A stretch of 64,000 nucleotides of DNA from Amia ocellicauda (taxonomy: Eukaryota > Chordata > Actinopteri > Amiiformes > Amiidae): assembly GCF_036373705.1 (NCBI RefSeq), contig NC_089856.1:13918501-13982500 (forward strand), in the 5' to 3' direction. Positions 35,373 through 47,449 of the stretch are shown here, piece after piece. The notes under the pieces are model-generated. The model was not told the DNA's origin. It worked only from the letters and a program-made list of their open reading frames with translations, and ran no database searches. Made by a program: the position numbers and the translations under genes. The first letter of the stretch is position 1. The number at the start of each line of letters is the position of its first letter.

Positions 35373-36829
35373 ATTCATTTACAAATGGTTATAAAAGGTG
35401 CATAATCAATCAATGAAAACTAGGATAGCATTTAACTGCTCATTAATTCATGCATTTGCTAATTATAGTTTCAGTACATTCTTACTTTAGAGTGACTTAT
35501 TTTATATATTTCTAAAATGCTTTTTATGTATGTATGTATTTATTTATGTGATGTACAAGTCATGGATAAGGGAATTTGCCCAGACATACATCTCCGGTTC
35601 TCTTGTGTATGACAACTGGATTATCACCATGAAGGCGCTTTTGTGAATGCAGTCGCTAGTATTCAATGTGTTCTTCTGTATTTCTTTCATCAGCATATTT
35701 CTTTATATCTGTTTTGCATTTTTTTTAATACATATACTTTAATGCCTGGAGCTGCCAGGAGAATACCAGTGGATCTGAGTCCGTGACCCCTCTGTGGTGG
35801 GGGTGACCCACTAGAGAGAAAGCACTGTGAATGGAGGCGACCTTGGGTGTTCACTCCTCCCTGGTGAGGCAAAGAAAGGCTGATTCCACCTCCCACCTTC
35901 GATTTTATTTGAACTACATGACTGTAGATAGTGTGGGCTGGACCTGTTCTGGTGCCCTGTTTTTTTATTTATTCATATTTTTTCTTAAATTGAAAAGGTG
36001 CTTTTGTCAGCAGGGGGCACGAAGAAGACAACGCGTTCAAGCTTCTCTCGCTTACAAAAGTTAAACTCCCGTCTTCCACTTGTATGGAAGGAAGGTGCAC
36101 AAAGACAGAGAGAGAAAACAGTCTGCCTTTTATGTTTCTTCATCTTACGGCAGGACTGCGACTCACTGTAGGATTCTTTTGTTCTCGTTCTTTTTCTTTC
36201 TGTCGTTTATATTTCCTTTGATCATGCCGCTAACCCATCTCACAAGCCATGGCGTATTTTCAGCATGACTTTCTGCCTTTCTATCGTCTCCCCTTGCACC
36301 CCTACTCACAAGCTAATTATAACCTATTGAATTTTTTTTTTGAAAGCGAGTGATGTAAAAAAATAAAAAATAGGCTGTGCGTGTTTTGAGCTTGTCGCCA
36401 CATTTATGGACATATGCGGAGATGAGATGATAACGGCGGTGCTACAGTTTGTGCCAGAGTGTGATTGCTCCTCTGCGCAGGAGACCCTATCTGTACTCCA
36501 GGAAGCCTGTCTAATAATAATGTGTGGGTCAGTGTGAGTAGCTGAAAACCCGAAGACATGGAGTGTGCTTGTCAACGCTGATCCACACAGGTAGACGAAC
36601 TAATGAGAGTGCCTCAGTCCTGACCTGGCCTCCACTGTGTTAATTAGCCAGGGGCCCCTCTGGCAGCAGGTTGTGTCAAGTCCTGGCCTACCCTGTCTCT
36701 TTTCTGCAGATGCTGCAAATGCTACACAGCTGATCATTTTGTTGGTGGCCACGCCACGTGGCCATACTGCAGAGCACAGGGATTTAAGTCCTGAGATCTG
36801 TGAAGGGGTCTTTTCCCTCTTCTGACCCC

Positions 36830-37965
36830 CTCATCCCCTTTTGCATCTCTTTCTGTCTGTCTGTTATCTCCACTTGGACACATTCGCCTCACCACAAGCT
36901 CAACCTCTCCAAATCTGATTTATTCTTCTTTCTCTCCTCCTCACCTATCCACCTCACATCTCTTCATCTCCATTCCTTTGGAATCAACCACACTCTCCCC
37001 CTCTTCTTCTGCTATGAATCTAGGAGTCACCCTTGACCCCGCTCTCTCCTACTCTCACATCTCCACACTGACATGCATCTGACGATTCCTCCTAAGCACC
37101 ATATGCCAAATCCACCCCTTCCTCACCGACTACTTGACTCATCCAGACCCTGTTTCTCTCCCTCCTGGCTGACCTGCCTGCAACTACTACCCACCCACTC
37201 CATCTCTTCAAGAACTCATCTACTTGTCTGCTGTTCTCTCTGCCCTGATTCGCACACGCTACTCCACTGCTCCGCTCCCTTCACTGGCTCCTGATCTCGG
37301 CATGCGTCCAGTTCAAGACTTCACTCTTACCTACCATTGTCTGGACCAGGCTGCTCCGAGCTGCATTCAGACCCTCATCTCTCCTCACACTCGCTCCAGA
37401 CCTCTCCAGTCCTCCCGCGCCAGAAGACTAACCTTGCCTCCTCTACACTCCCCTTCCTCCAGAGCCGCTCCTTCTCATTCCTGGCCACTAAGTGATGGAA
37501 CAAACTTCCCTCTGAGGTCAAGACAGCAGAGTCCCTGACCACATTACTCAGGACACATCTGTTCACACTGTACCTGTAATTTAGTAGTTTATTAGCGTGT
37601 GGCTGTTAAACTGTTAAACTGCACTTATATAACTTTTTTGTCATACTTCTTGCTTTTGCATTACTCGTGTTGTTTATTTCGATTTCCCCTATGCCCCCTT
37701 CCCCTTAGCTCTTAAGTATGACTTCACACCTGGTCTGCACTTATTAGCTATCACAATCTAGGATGCAGGACTTATATTTTGTGTTAACTGTATATTTTCC
37801 TAGACACTTGCGTAATTTGGAACTTAATTTAAGTAATTTATAATTTATAATATAACGTAATTTCATTATACTTTGAACTGTACTGTATTATTGCACTTTT
37901 GTATTGGTCTTATATTTTGTAAGTCATCCTGGATAATAAATAAATAATAATAATAATAATAATAA
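36830..37965 (+). mobile_element. L2-type LINE, decayed ORF2 3' part and 3' UTR
   Basis: Translating the + strand in shifting frames gives typical ORF2 thumb-region phrases: LGVTLDPALSYSHIST, HPFLTDYLTH, TYHCLDQAAPSCIQTLIS, RARRLTLPPL and then a C-terminal HTVPVI-type end at about 37575. Stops and frameshifts break it, so it is a pseudogene. The 3' UTR ends with TTTTGTAAGTCATCCTGGAT and (AATAAT)n at 37925-37965. The 5' end and most of the reverse transcriptase are missing. The family is L2/CR1-like in fish; assignment to L2 is from memory of the tail. Confidence 0.8.
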
Positions 37966-38325
37966 AGCAGCTTATTCTCCTGAGCTGTTCAGCACTCCTG
38001 TAATTTTGTACTTTATATAACTATGTTTCATTATGCTCCTGCTCACTTACACATTGTTAGATTTCATGTTATTTACTGTGATTTCTCCTATGTCCCCTGC
38101 CTTTAACACATACCCAGGACTTCACTGCATCACCTCTCGTCACCTCTTTGATCTAGGATGTATGCTTTGTATTTTATATTAACTGTACTTCTGCACTTTT
38201 GTAATGCTTAAATTGAATTTTGTATTATGTTGTATTACTGCACTTTAGTAATGCTTGTGTAAACTGTAAGTCGCCCTCGATAAGGGAATCTTCCAGGAAA
38301 TACATAATTATAAAATATTATAATA
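37966..38325 (+). mobile_element. Second L2-type LINE 3' UTR, tandem to the first
   Basis: The order of sub-motifs (TTTCTCCTATGTCCCC, GATCTAGGATGTATG, TGCACTTTTGTAATG, CTGTAAGTCGCCCTCGATAA) repeats that of the preceding copy's 3' UTR without any coding remnant. It is therefore another 5'-truncated copy lying head to tail. Confidence 0.75.
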
Positions 38326-38589
38326 ATTGGGAGGGGGGTAGATCTTGGCTGATGACTGTCAGCTGTTTGTCATTAGCCCACAAGGAGAGTCTCTGAGCGC
38401 CACACTGTCAGTACCCCCCTGCGCCACCCATCACTCACACACCACACAGGTGTTTGTACAGGAAATCAGCCCCCCACCCCCGCAGAGAAGCAATGACCAC
38501 ACAGACGAGGGCAGAATACAGAAGAGTGGGGCTGGGGATCCCCTCAGCCTCAGCCTCTGTCTCTGCCTCCAGCATCTGCTGCTAAATAT

Positions 38590-38662
38590 CCCGTCCACAG
38601 ACTTCACCCGGGACCCTGGAGCTGTGATGCAGCAGCACTAACCACCGCGCCACCGTGCCAAA
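38590..38662 (-). mobile_element. tRNA-related SINE-like fragment
   Basis: On the - strand it starts GGCACGGTGGCGCGGTGGTTAG and continues GTCCCGGGTGAAG. This resembles an A box and an eroded B box of a tRNA-derived SINE head. It is short and has no tail, so the class is tentative. Confidence 0.4.
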
Positions 38663-40365
38663 GCAGACAATTATTTTTCCATGGGGTAGTATGGCAGCGT
38701 GGCGTAGAGCACACACACTTTCTCCTTAAAGCTGCAACAGCAAACGCTCCGTGACAATACGCTGCGAAGGGTACTACACATACAAATGGATTGATTGAAA
38801 CTGGAACCATGCTGAATGCAACAGGTTGCCACCATTTCGGGAAATGAGAATCTGATTAGCACTCCTCCTCTCATGCCTCAGCAGTGTGCGCCCCGTGTGA
38901 CCCATCGGCGCCTCCCCTGATTGCTGCACCACTCACCCCCCGCCCCTCCCAACTCTGATGGGAATCATTTAAGTGGCAATTGCTGTGGTACCTGCTGGGG
39001 GGGCAGTGTCACAGAGAGGTCAATGAGGAAGACGATGCAGCCTCCTGTTACATAATGCATCAGGTACACTGGAAGTGATGAGGGGTTTAATGGCACTTTC
39101 CTGTATGCGTGTGCGCGTCTCTATATCTGTCTACATGCATCTGTTTTCAAACTTGTTTTAAAGTTAATTCACACGCTGGTATGGGTCCCTCTCAAGCCGT
39201 GTTTGACCGAGCCCAGCTGAGCCGTTATTGCCAAAGGGAATTGTAACAATTTATTTTGTCAGCTCAAGGAGAAAAACATTTACTAGTGGTAGAATGTGTT
39301 CCAATTCAGCCAACCACTAGCTGTACCTAAATACTGCACACATGAACATATATATTTTATATATTTATGTTTTTAATCTCCCTGGTGGCTGATTTGATGT
39401 GAATTCTCCTGCTGGCTGCGAGCGCCACTGCGCTGCTGAGGGTCATCAGAGGCAAGTCCTCTTTTTAAGAAGGAGGGCAGCTGTAATTGTCACCGCTTCC
39501 ACTCGAAGTGCAGGCGCAGCGTAAGTGATGCCTGATCATGTCTGGCCTGTAGACAGGAAGCACTAAGCGCGGTTACAGATTTGTTTAATATAGTGCACAG
39601 GTCCTTGGGGGTGTGGGAGGTAGGGAATGAGGGGGGGCAGCTGCTGCCAGTGCTGAGCGGTGGGACCAGGATCTTCAGGTAGACACCGTCTCAGGTCACA
39701 GCTGTTTGGAGACCTTGGTATGACTGTGTCCGCATACACCACACACACACACACAAACACACACATACACACACATACACAGTGTATTGTGTATTATCTT
39801 TCTCGGGCTGCACACTGCCGGACCCCTGGGTGCATCTGCACTCTCAGGTCTCTGTGTTTCCCTGTGGGGGGCAGTTTTGGTCTTGTTGCATCGCTGCAGT
39901 GCGGTTTCTGTCTTCTCTGCCCTGGGAACGCCAAGTCCACGTTCTGCTGTTATTTTCTTAGACAGAGAGAGAAATTAAATCCCCCACATTCAATGCACAG
40001 CGATAACTGACCAGGCTCCGGCCCACTGTACCAAGACAACAGCCTGCGTTGAGACTATTGCGTTGGCTGCCCTCTTTAACGTAAAGTCCATCCCTTAGTC
40101 TCTAATTAGATTTTCTCAGAATAATTATCTCCTAGACAACGCCACAAAAGTGTTTTTCTTTTTCTTTCTTTCTTTTCTTTCTCGCTGCTCCATCCATTTC
40201 TCTGTGACAGGTAGATGAAGCTGACTTAACGAAATGCAACAGGAAAAGTGGGGCGCGTGATTGCTCAGTGAGGGCTCAACAGAGTTTATTAAACTGAACA
40301 TGTCAGTCCTAATTCTCAGGATAGTGTCTACTTCTTCAGACACAAACACATATACTGACACACTC

Positions 40366-40400
40366 ACACACACTCACTCACTCACACAAACACACTCACA

Positions 40401-40449
<49 letters not shown>
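40366..40449. repeat. (CA)n microsatellite
   Basis: CACACTCA-type units pass into an uninterrupted run of about 20 CA units. Confidence 0.9.
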
Positions 40450-42266
40450 GGCGCTACAGGGCTTGCAGGCAGCCCCGCTTCTGAAACACTCCTCGGCCCC
40501 AGACAATGTGAGAAACAGAACAGACAACTGCGAGGCTGTCCCAGACAGGTGGTCACTACTCATCACTAATCACAGCTGAAGCATTTCACTCAGTCGGCTT
40601 GTTCTGTCCCTTTCTCACCCTCAGCTTCAATAAGGCTCTTCTCTTACCCTCCCGTCCGTCCAACCTCACACCGCACCGCTCCACTTGTCTCGCCTTGCTG
40701 AACTTAAAAACTAGTGCCCATAAATGAGAGAGGGAGATTGTTTTGTATTTTTTCCACTGCCACCATCCTGAAAATGTGTTCTCCAGGGACGCAGGACTGA
40801 GTGATGGGATGCAGGGGAACACAGGGCTGAGACTGATCAGGGCCCCGTGTCCCATTCTGAAGATGGACACACACACACCCGCATTATCTAGGAAAAAAAT
40901 GCCGGGGAAAGCATCACCACACTAAATGCCACTCCCCCGTAGACCTGACGGTTTATTTATGAATGTGCAAGAGGAGCGGGGTAGGGGTGGTTGGGATAAA
41001 CGATCATAGTTCCTCACGTGAAGATCAGAGGTGTGTCACGGTGCTCCTATATGGTTGTGGATGCGCTGTGGTACAGGCGGAGAGACGGATTACTTCATTT
41101 GACCGAGGAGCTCATGAAGCGATTCGCCACGGTGACAGCCTCCCCCTTTATATACACCAGCACTCCTAATTCAATCTGTTTAAATACAACAACTACCACT
41201 ACTACTACTACTACTAATAATAACGACTGACATATTCTCAGATCGATCCCAAATTAGCTGTGGGCCAGACGTTGATACTGTGCTGTCAGCGGTCCTCTTG
41301 AGTGTCTGTGGCAGCTGGGGGAAAATGTCACACAAGTTGTCATCCTAGCCATCGCCTGCAGCTGCCAGGGCTGAGAAATCACAGCAAAATGTAATAACCT
41401 GTCTGGCTCTGCCACCCGGCCTGCTCTGACTAAGTGTGGGCAGAATGGGAAGAGACTGGGGAACGATCACGGGTCCCTCCAGGGAGACTCAGAGCCCAGG
41501 CCGGCACAGATATCAGGGTACGTCTGTTGGAGTGGTGCTCTGTCTAGGATGTGGAGATATGTGGAGCCACCCTTCCCTGCCTTGGGGAACACACATGCCA
41601 CTGATGGATCTGTGTTCAGGTTGGTTTTGTTGTTTTTTATGCTGCTTTTCAGAGAAGAAGAAAAGCAAAGAACACAGATACACATTTCTAAACCAACCAA
41701 GGACAAAGAAAACCTTTCGCATGCTACCTCTTTTCTCGCCACCTCCCTTTTCATGGACATAAAACAAATATCAAACAAGACACATTCGACAAACCAGAGG
41801 GAGACCCAACCTGAAATAACCACAAAAACCAAACAAAAACAGACAGATAAGGCAGGAGGAGAGTCAATCTGCATCTCTCATCTCACCAGCATCTGCACAG
41901 GAGCAGAGGGTGGGCCTGCGCTACAACAGGCAAACCGATTTGCACGATTTTTATTAAGTCTGGCGCGATGGCGAGATCTGGAGCATGCTGCCAAATGCAG
42001 TACCCCTTCCCTGTGTTTAAGTGGAGGTGGCGGCCGGCTTTATTGGTGGAGATACGCTGTAGCGGCAGGGGAGGAAGTGGTTGCACTGGGCTTGCAATCA
42101 TGGCTGCTGGATGTCATTGCCTAGCGCCGCGACAGCAAACCACAGCTTCGTCACCCCCTAGTCCCCTGCCGAGAGGAGTGTAAACGCACACGCATGTAAA
42201 AGTCACGGTGAGTGGCAACCACCAATAGGAATGTAAGTGGAGGAAAGGAGGGAGGGAAGAGGGGGT

Positions 42267-42300
42267 AGATGGAGATGGAGATGGAGATGGAGATGGAGGA
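42267..42300. repeat. (GGAGAT)n hexanucleotide repeat
   Basis: About five perfect hexamer copies are followed by GGA and GGAG units. Confidence 0.9.
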
Positions 42301-43405
42301 GGAGGGAGGGGGTTGGGTCTGCATAGCCGCAGAGTGGTCGATGGGCAAGCACGGCGATCAATGTGGAACGCAATTACCCATCCAGGCAGCTTGAGCAGGA
42401 ATCCATGAAGCTAATTCCTCCAGACAACTTGGACACAATGGGGGGGGCGAGCACAGGCCACCACCTGCGAGGTTTTACAATACGGTTAGAAGTGAGAGTA
42501 GAATGGGGGGGAGATGCTTACTGTGTCCTCAAACTCTACAGGCTTGCGGTGGTACAGGCCTGCTATCACATCATGCCAGTAATGGATTGCAATAGAGGCC
42601 CCGTCATGCGGCCACTGGCTTTGTTGCTGTTGCAGTACAGGAGTAGCGCAGCTGAACCCTATCTGCACCGTGTTGTTTCTACCTGCCAGCACACACTGTA
42701 ATTAAAGTTGCTTCGATGGGATTTTATTTTTTTAAATAAGTTACAATTTTAAGATTCTCCCACTGGAAAATAATACCGAGCACCGAGGTATCCGAGCGGT
42801 ACAAAAAAAATGCTGCCGACGCATGAGCCCTGACCTCAATTTTGTACATTCGAACACCTCTGGGATTAACTGAAATGAGTCACAATTTGTCCACAGACAG
42901 AGAGAGAGAGAGAGAGAGAGATAGGGGTGATCTGATCTCTCTCTTAACCAGGTTGGCCCAGTAAAAAAAACAGCAAATACAGAAAGAGAAATAGAAAAAA
43001 GGTAGAATTTGAAAAAAGCATATTAAAAAAGTCAGCCAAATAAATTATTAATATTAATAATAATATTGTAATGATTAGTGGAAGTAACGGACAGTCTCAC
43101 TTATAAACAGCAAGGAAATGTATTGAAAAGCAGGGTTGCGGAAGAAACATGCACCAAAGGAGCTCCGTCTGATGCAACCCCGCCCAAGGCACAATATACA
43201 GTGAGGGAAAAAAGTATTTGATCCCCTGCTGATTTTGTACGTTTGCCCACTGACAAAGAAATGATCAGTCTATAATTTTAATGGTAGGTGTATTTTAACA
43301 GTGAGAGACAGAATAACAACAACAAAATCCAGAAAAACACATTTAAAAAAAGTTATAAATTGATTTGCATGTTAATGAGGGAAATAAGTATTTGACCCCT
43401 TCGAC

Positions 43406-44419
43406 TTAGTACTTGGTGGCAAAACCCTTGTTGGTAATCACAGAGGTCAGACGTTTCTTGTAGTTGGCCACCAGGTTTGCACACATCTCAGGAGGGATTT
43501 TGTCCCACTCCTCTTTGCAGATCCTCTCCAAGTCATTAAGGTTTCGAGGCTGACGTTTGGCAACTCGAACCTTCAGCTCCCTCCACAGATTTTCTATGGG
43601 ATTAAGGTCTGGAGACTGGCTAGGCCACTCCAGGACCTTAATGTGCTTCTTCTTGAGCCACTCCTTTGTTGCCTTGGCTGTGTGTTTTGGGTCACTGTCA
43701 TGCTGGAATACCCATCCACGACCCATTTTCAATGCCCTGGCTGAGGGAAGGAGGCTCTCACCCAAGATTTGACGGTACATGGCCCCGTCCATCCTCCCTT
43801 TGATGCGGTGCAGTTGTCCTGTCCCCTTAGCAGAAAAACACCCCCAAAGCATAATGTTTCCACCTCCATGTTTGACAGTGGGGATGGTGTTCTTGGGGTC
43901 ATTCCTCCTCCTCCAAACACAGCGAGTTGAGTTGATGCCAAAGAGATCGATTTTGGTCTCATCTGACCACAACACTTTCACCCAGTTCTCCTCTGAATCA
44001 TTCAGATGTTCATTGGCAAACTTCAGACGGGCCTGTACATGTGCTTTCTTGAGCAGGGGGACCTTGCGGGCGCTGCAGGATTTCAGTCCTTCATGGCGTA
44101 GTGTGTTACCAATTGTTTTCTTGGTGACTATGGTCCCAGCTGCCTTGAGATCATTAATAAGATCCTCCCATGTAGTTCTGGGCTGATTCCTCACCGTTCT
44201 CATGATCATTGAAACTCCACGAGGTGAGATCTTGCATGGAGCCCCAGACCGAGGGAGACTGACAGTTATTTTGTGTTTCTTCCATTTGCGAATAATCGCA
44301 CAAACTGTTGTCACCTTCTCACCAAGCTGCTTGGCGATGGTCTTGTAGCCCATTCCAGCCTTGTGTAGGTCTACAATCTTGTCCCTGACATCCTTGGACA
44401 GCTCTTTGGTCTTGGCCAT
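43406..44419 (-). CDS. Tc1-type DD34E transposase, uninterrupted
   Basis: It cuts and pastes the surrounding element. The ATG at 44419 opens [20 protein letters not shown] and gives 337 residues ending GFATKY; an earlier in-frame ATG would add 28 unrelated residues that lie in the palindrome, so the shorter start is preferred. Residues about 5-110 form the paired-type DNA-binding region with two helix-turn-helix units. The catalytic triad is Asp153 (LWSDETK), Asp241 ([10 protein letters not shown]) and Glu276 (LNPIENLW), with 34 residues between the last two. The glycine-rich GGGNIMLWG box is present. Relatives are about 340 aa; the stretch RRRNDPKN seems about three residues shorter than relatives I remember, so activity is uncertain. 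Confidence 0.93.
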   Translation of the reverse strand: MAKTKELSKDVRDKIVDLHKAGMGYKTIAKQLGEKVTTVCAIIRKWKKHKITVSLPRSGAPCKISPRGVSMIMRTVRNQPRTTWEDLINDLKAAGTIVTKKTIGNTLRHEGLKSCSARKVPLLKKAHVQARLKFANEHLNDSEENWVKVLWSDETKIDLFGINSTRCVWRRRNDPKNTIPTVKHGGGNIMLWGCFSAKGTGQLHRIKGRMDGAMYRQILGESLLPSARALKMGRGWVFQHDSDPKHTAKATKEWLKKKHIKVLEWPSQSPDLNPIENLWRELKVRVAKRQPRNLNDLERICKEEWDKIPPEMCANLVANYKKRLTSVITNKGFATKY

Positions 44420-44461
44420 GGTGGAGAGTTTGGAATCTGATTGATTGATTGCTTCTGTGGA

Positions 44462-44558
44462 CAGGTGTCTTTTATACAGGTAACGAGCTGAGATTAGGAG
44501 CACTCCCTTTAAGAGAGTGCTCCTAATCTCAGCTCGTTACCTGTATAAAAGACACCTG
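44462..44558. repeat. Perfect 44-bp palindrome in the Tc1 leader, with divergent TATA boxes
   Basis: The arms 44462-44505 and 44515-44558 are exact complements around a 9-base loop. Each arm carries TATAAAAG, pointing outward: on the - strand at 44476-44469 (towards the transposase) and on the + strand at 44544-44551. Confidence 0.92.
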
Positions 44559-44789
44559 GGAGCCAGAAATCTTGCTGATTGATAGGGGATCAAATACTTA
44601 TTTCCCTCATTAACATGCAAATCAATTTATAACTTTTTTGAAATGCGTTTTTCTGGATATTTTTGTTGTTATTCTGTCTCTCACTGTTAAAATACACCTA
44701 CCATTAAAATTATAGACTGATCATTTCTTTGTCAGTGGGCAAACGTACAAAATCAGCAGGGGATCAAATACTTTTTTCCCTCACTGTAT

Positions 44790-47440
44790 GTCCACACCTA
44801 TGCGTGACTAAAACGCCGGTCCAACCCCCCCACTGGTAGCACACCTATCCCTACACATTCACCCTACATGATCACCACCAATTAACCAATAATGCATTAA
44901 CAGAAAGGCATGATAGGGACTCAATTTAGTAGGGATGCTACTGCAATCACATGCATAGTGCCCTAGCACTCCTGTTGCATACGGTGTATTCCTATGCCGA
45001 TATGAAAGAAGAACTAGTCCACAACAAGACTATTCACATATGATTTACCATACAACATCGCACATAGTATTAGACGAGGGCATAACCCCCTGACAAGCTA
45101 CACTACCAATGAAGACAAACTAGCATACTGGGAGTGATATGATTTGATCGCTGGGCAATCCCTACTGAGTTCCCCCGTAGCTAGAAGGTGAGTAGCCTAC
45201 TCTGCTTTATTAGTTTACGCAAAATTAGTTTAAATAAACAGAGAAGCATTTGTTTTTGCTCAAAAGGACCACGGCAAGACTGCAGGATGGCGGCAGTGAT
45301 TACTGTGATGCTTCAGCACTGAGACACTCGGCTTCACGCTGCAAAGACCCCTGGGATATGTGCTGTGGCTGACTCCCCTGGCCGCTCATAGTACCTCCCA
45401 TAAATGGATGTTTAAAATAAATAAATAAATAAATAAATGAGAGTAATTTGGGATTTTATGTATTTTTGCATTTCAGTCACACCTTAACACACAGAGTGCT
45501 GGGGCTGCAGTTTTAAAACGAATGATCCCGCGTATCCACAACCCCACTGGCAATTTATTCCATGCATTAATAATTCTCTTTGGTGAAAAAATAAATAGAT
45601 AAAAGAAGGAGAATGTTCTGTACTACCTGGTCTCTCAAGCCACTCTGAACACGATTCCATTTGTATCTCCACGCTGTGCTTGAACTGAAGAGTGGAGGGA
45701 GAGCTGGGGTCAGCCTCCTCTTTTCTTTTAAAATGCAGATGTTCTGCAGTTAGGAGTCTGAGGGCCCATGTAAATGCATGTCCAGTTTTACCTGAAATAA
45801 ACTGGTGTTCATTTCTGCCCGGACTGCCATTGCATTAAACTGTCTACCTCCCTTCCTTGTCTAACACTGTCAGTAACACAATGTTGGTGAAAACACTGAA
45901 AAAACAACAAGTCAGATGGCGATCGCAAAGTCTGGCTTTGTTTAAAACAGGGGTAGTCACATTCCTTACACCTGTATTTTATTTTGCTTGCATGCCAGCT
46001 ATAAAATAAAAAAATGAATAAACATACAAATAAATAAATAAAACCCTACATAGCAAATACAACCAAAATGAAACAAAACAAAAACAAAAACAAAAATCGG
46101 CGCAGCTGATACCATCCCTCTTGCGTCTTAATTAGGGGACCATTTCAGACTCACCGGTGCTGCCGGGGCAAGGCAAGTAAATGGAACTGAGTTGGTGCTC
46201 AGGGCTTGGCTGTAGGGCACAAGTCTTGGGGGTTCAGTGTAGTTTTTGTGCACAGTCCTTCAAGGTGTAGCACAGAGCTGGAGCACCGTGTGGCATCTTG
46301 CTGGTACAGATCCTCCCCGTCAGCTCAACCTTCGGCCTGGAAACCCCTTCAGCTGATTGCTGGGGCACGCAGAGAGCTCTGGGCAGACTGGGCAGCTCAG
46401 GTCCTTTGCGGTCTTGGGTACACACAAGACAAAACAATACGATTTCATTAAAATATAAAGAGAAGAAGAAAAAGAGAAAACAAACTGTACGATTGTTCAG
46501 ACACAGCCCCCTGGGTGTAGCAAGAGTTGGGCATCTCCATGACTTATCAATCTCATAAGCCCAGGTCCTTTTTATGATTGTTATATAATTTTATTCTCCT
46601 TCCCACCTCCATCCTCACAACCATGGCAGCAAAGATCTTTTATACTTTATCTGCTCAAGTACAGGAGGGGAGGAAGAGGGTCTGATTAGCTAAGATTTGC
46701 TATTTCTGAAACCTTGTCTTAAAAGAATAAAAGTACAAACCAATTCAATTTATATAAACGATATACCTATTCCTTGTTGTACATCAGAATGCTCATGGAA
46801 TGGAGTCTCAAAAACCTCAGATATGGAGGTACTGGCTCCTGTAAAAAAGTAATATTCAGTAGAATATAATAATAATCATGTTTTAATGCTGTACTTTCAA
46901 CAATGTGGTCATTTTTAGCAAAATGTAAATTAGATAGGTAGCTCATATTAACAAAGTGGAATGAGAACCTACCAGTTCCTGCAGATTTCTTTGATCTTTT
47001 CCTGCTCTATATACTCTGTATCCCTCACGGTCCCTTGTCACCCAACGGACTTAAATATCTCTACCCGTTGTCTTCCTCATTCCTTTTTCCTTCTTTGACT
47101 TTTCTTTTTGCTTCTGAGCTTTCTACAACATGTTCACAATTAAATAACTATGTATTTTTTAAACAACAAATAGCAACAAATATTGATGTGTGCATTGAAT
47201 TAATTTTAGCAAAATGCCCAAAATGTTCCAAATACAAAAACAATACATTTTACAATACTTACCTCCACCATTTTAGCCAAAATATGTTGCAAATACTTTT
47301 TATTTACGCAGCAAGCAAACAATAAAATACAGAAACAAAAATAACAACTAATGAAACTGATTATAATTTTTATTTTTAAGTAAAGTGAAAGTTGGGAATA
47401 TCTAGATTTGTTTTTAAATTGTAAACCAGAGAATTACCGT
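44790..47440. other. Intergenic region after the Tc1 element
   Basis: AT-rich DNA with an AAAT tract (45415-45437) and AATA/AACA tracts (46005-46095). No exon or mobile-element ends were recognised. Confidence 0.45.
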
Positions 47441-47449
47441 CACTTCACG

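Larger units (their letters stand above)
23930..36800. other. Gene-free interval upstream of tac3
   Basis: I could recognise no exon on either strand. Contents are a GGACTGG-type repeat (about 24553-24605), CA tracts (about 24890-24990), a LINE 3' tail (25820-25985), a GTGCAGTAGAGT minisatellite (25989-26120), GTGTGAGAG tracts (27085-27170), purine-rich tracts (29770-30090), a CACCCCCCTC repeat (31179-31211), CACTCATTCA-like tracts (31990-32090) and long CA tracts (35221-35372). Several non-repetitive segments (25150-25310, 26130-26460, 30200-30400, 33030-33130) are candidates for conserved regulatory DNA. Confidence 0.5.
38663..43190. other. Intergenic region with microsatellites
   Basis: No exon was recognised. 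It holds CA tracts at 39738-39782 and 40366-40449, a CTA tract at 41195-41222, a GGAGAT hexamer tract at 42267-42300, an AG tract at 42897-42920 and AT-rich DNA before the Tc1 element. The open frame at 41549-42124 (+) has no recognisable domain and is treated as chance. Confidence 0.5.
43199..44786 (-). mobile_element. Apparently complete Tc1-type DNA transposon with about 200-bp inverted ends
   Basis: The element begins CAGTGAGGGAAAAAAGTATT and ends with the complement. It is flanked by TA on both sides (43197-43198 and 44787-44788), the Tc1/mariner target. The inverted repeats run about 200 bp (43199-43399 and 44586-44786) with only a few differences, and repeat the motif GAGGGAAATAAGTATTTGA at the inner edge, so it is an IR/DR-type element like other fish Tc1 transposons. 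It carries one transposase frame on the - strand. I recognise this end sequence as a family spread widely in fishes and reported in lampreys. Confidence 0.95.

Noticed and set aside
41549..42124. 191-codon open frame (+)
   Set aside because: Long, but with no recognised motif and within low-complexity intergenic DNA; chance or repeat-derived cannot be told apart.
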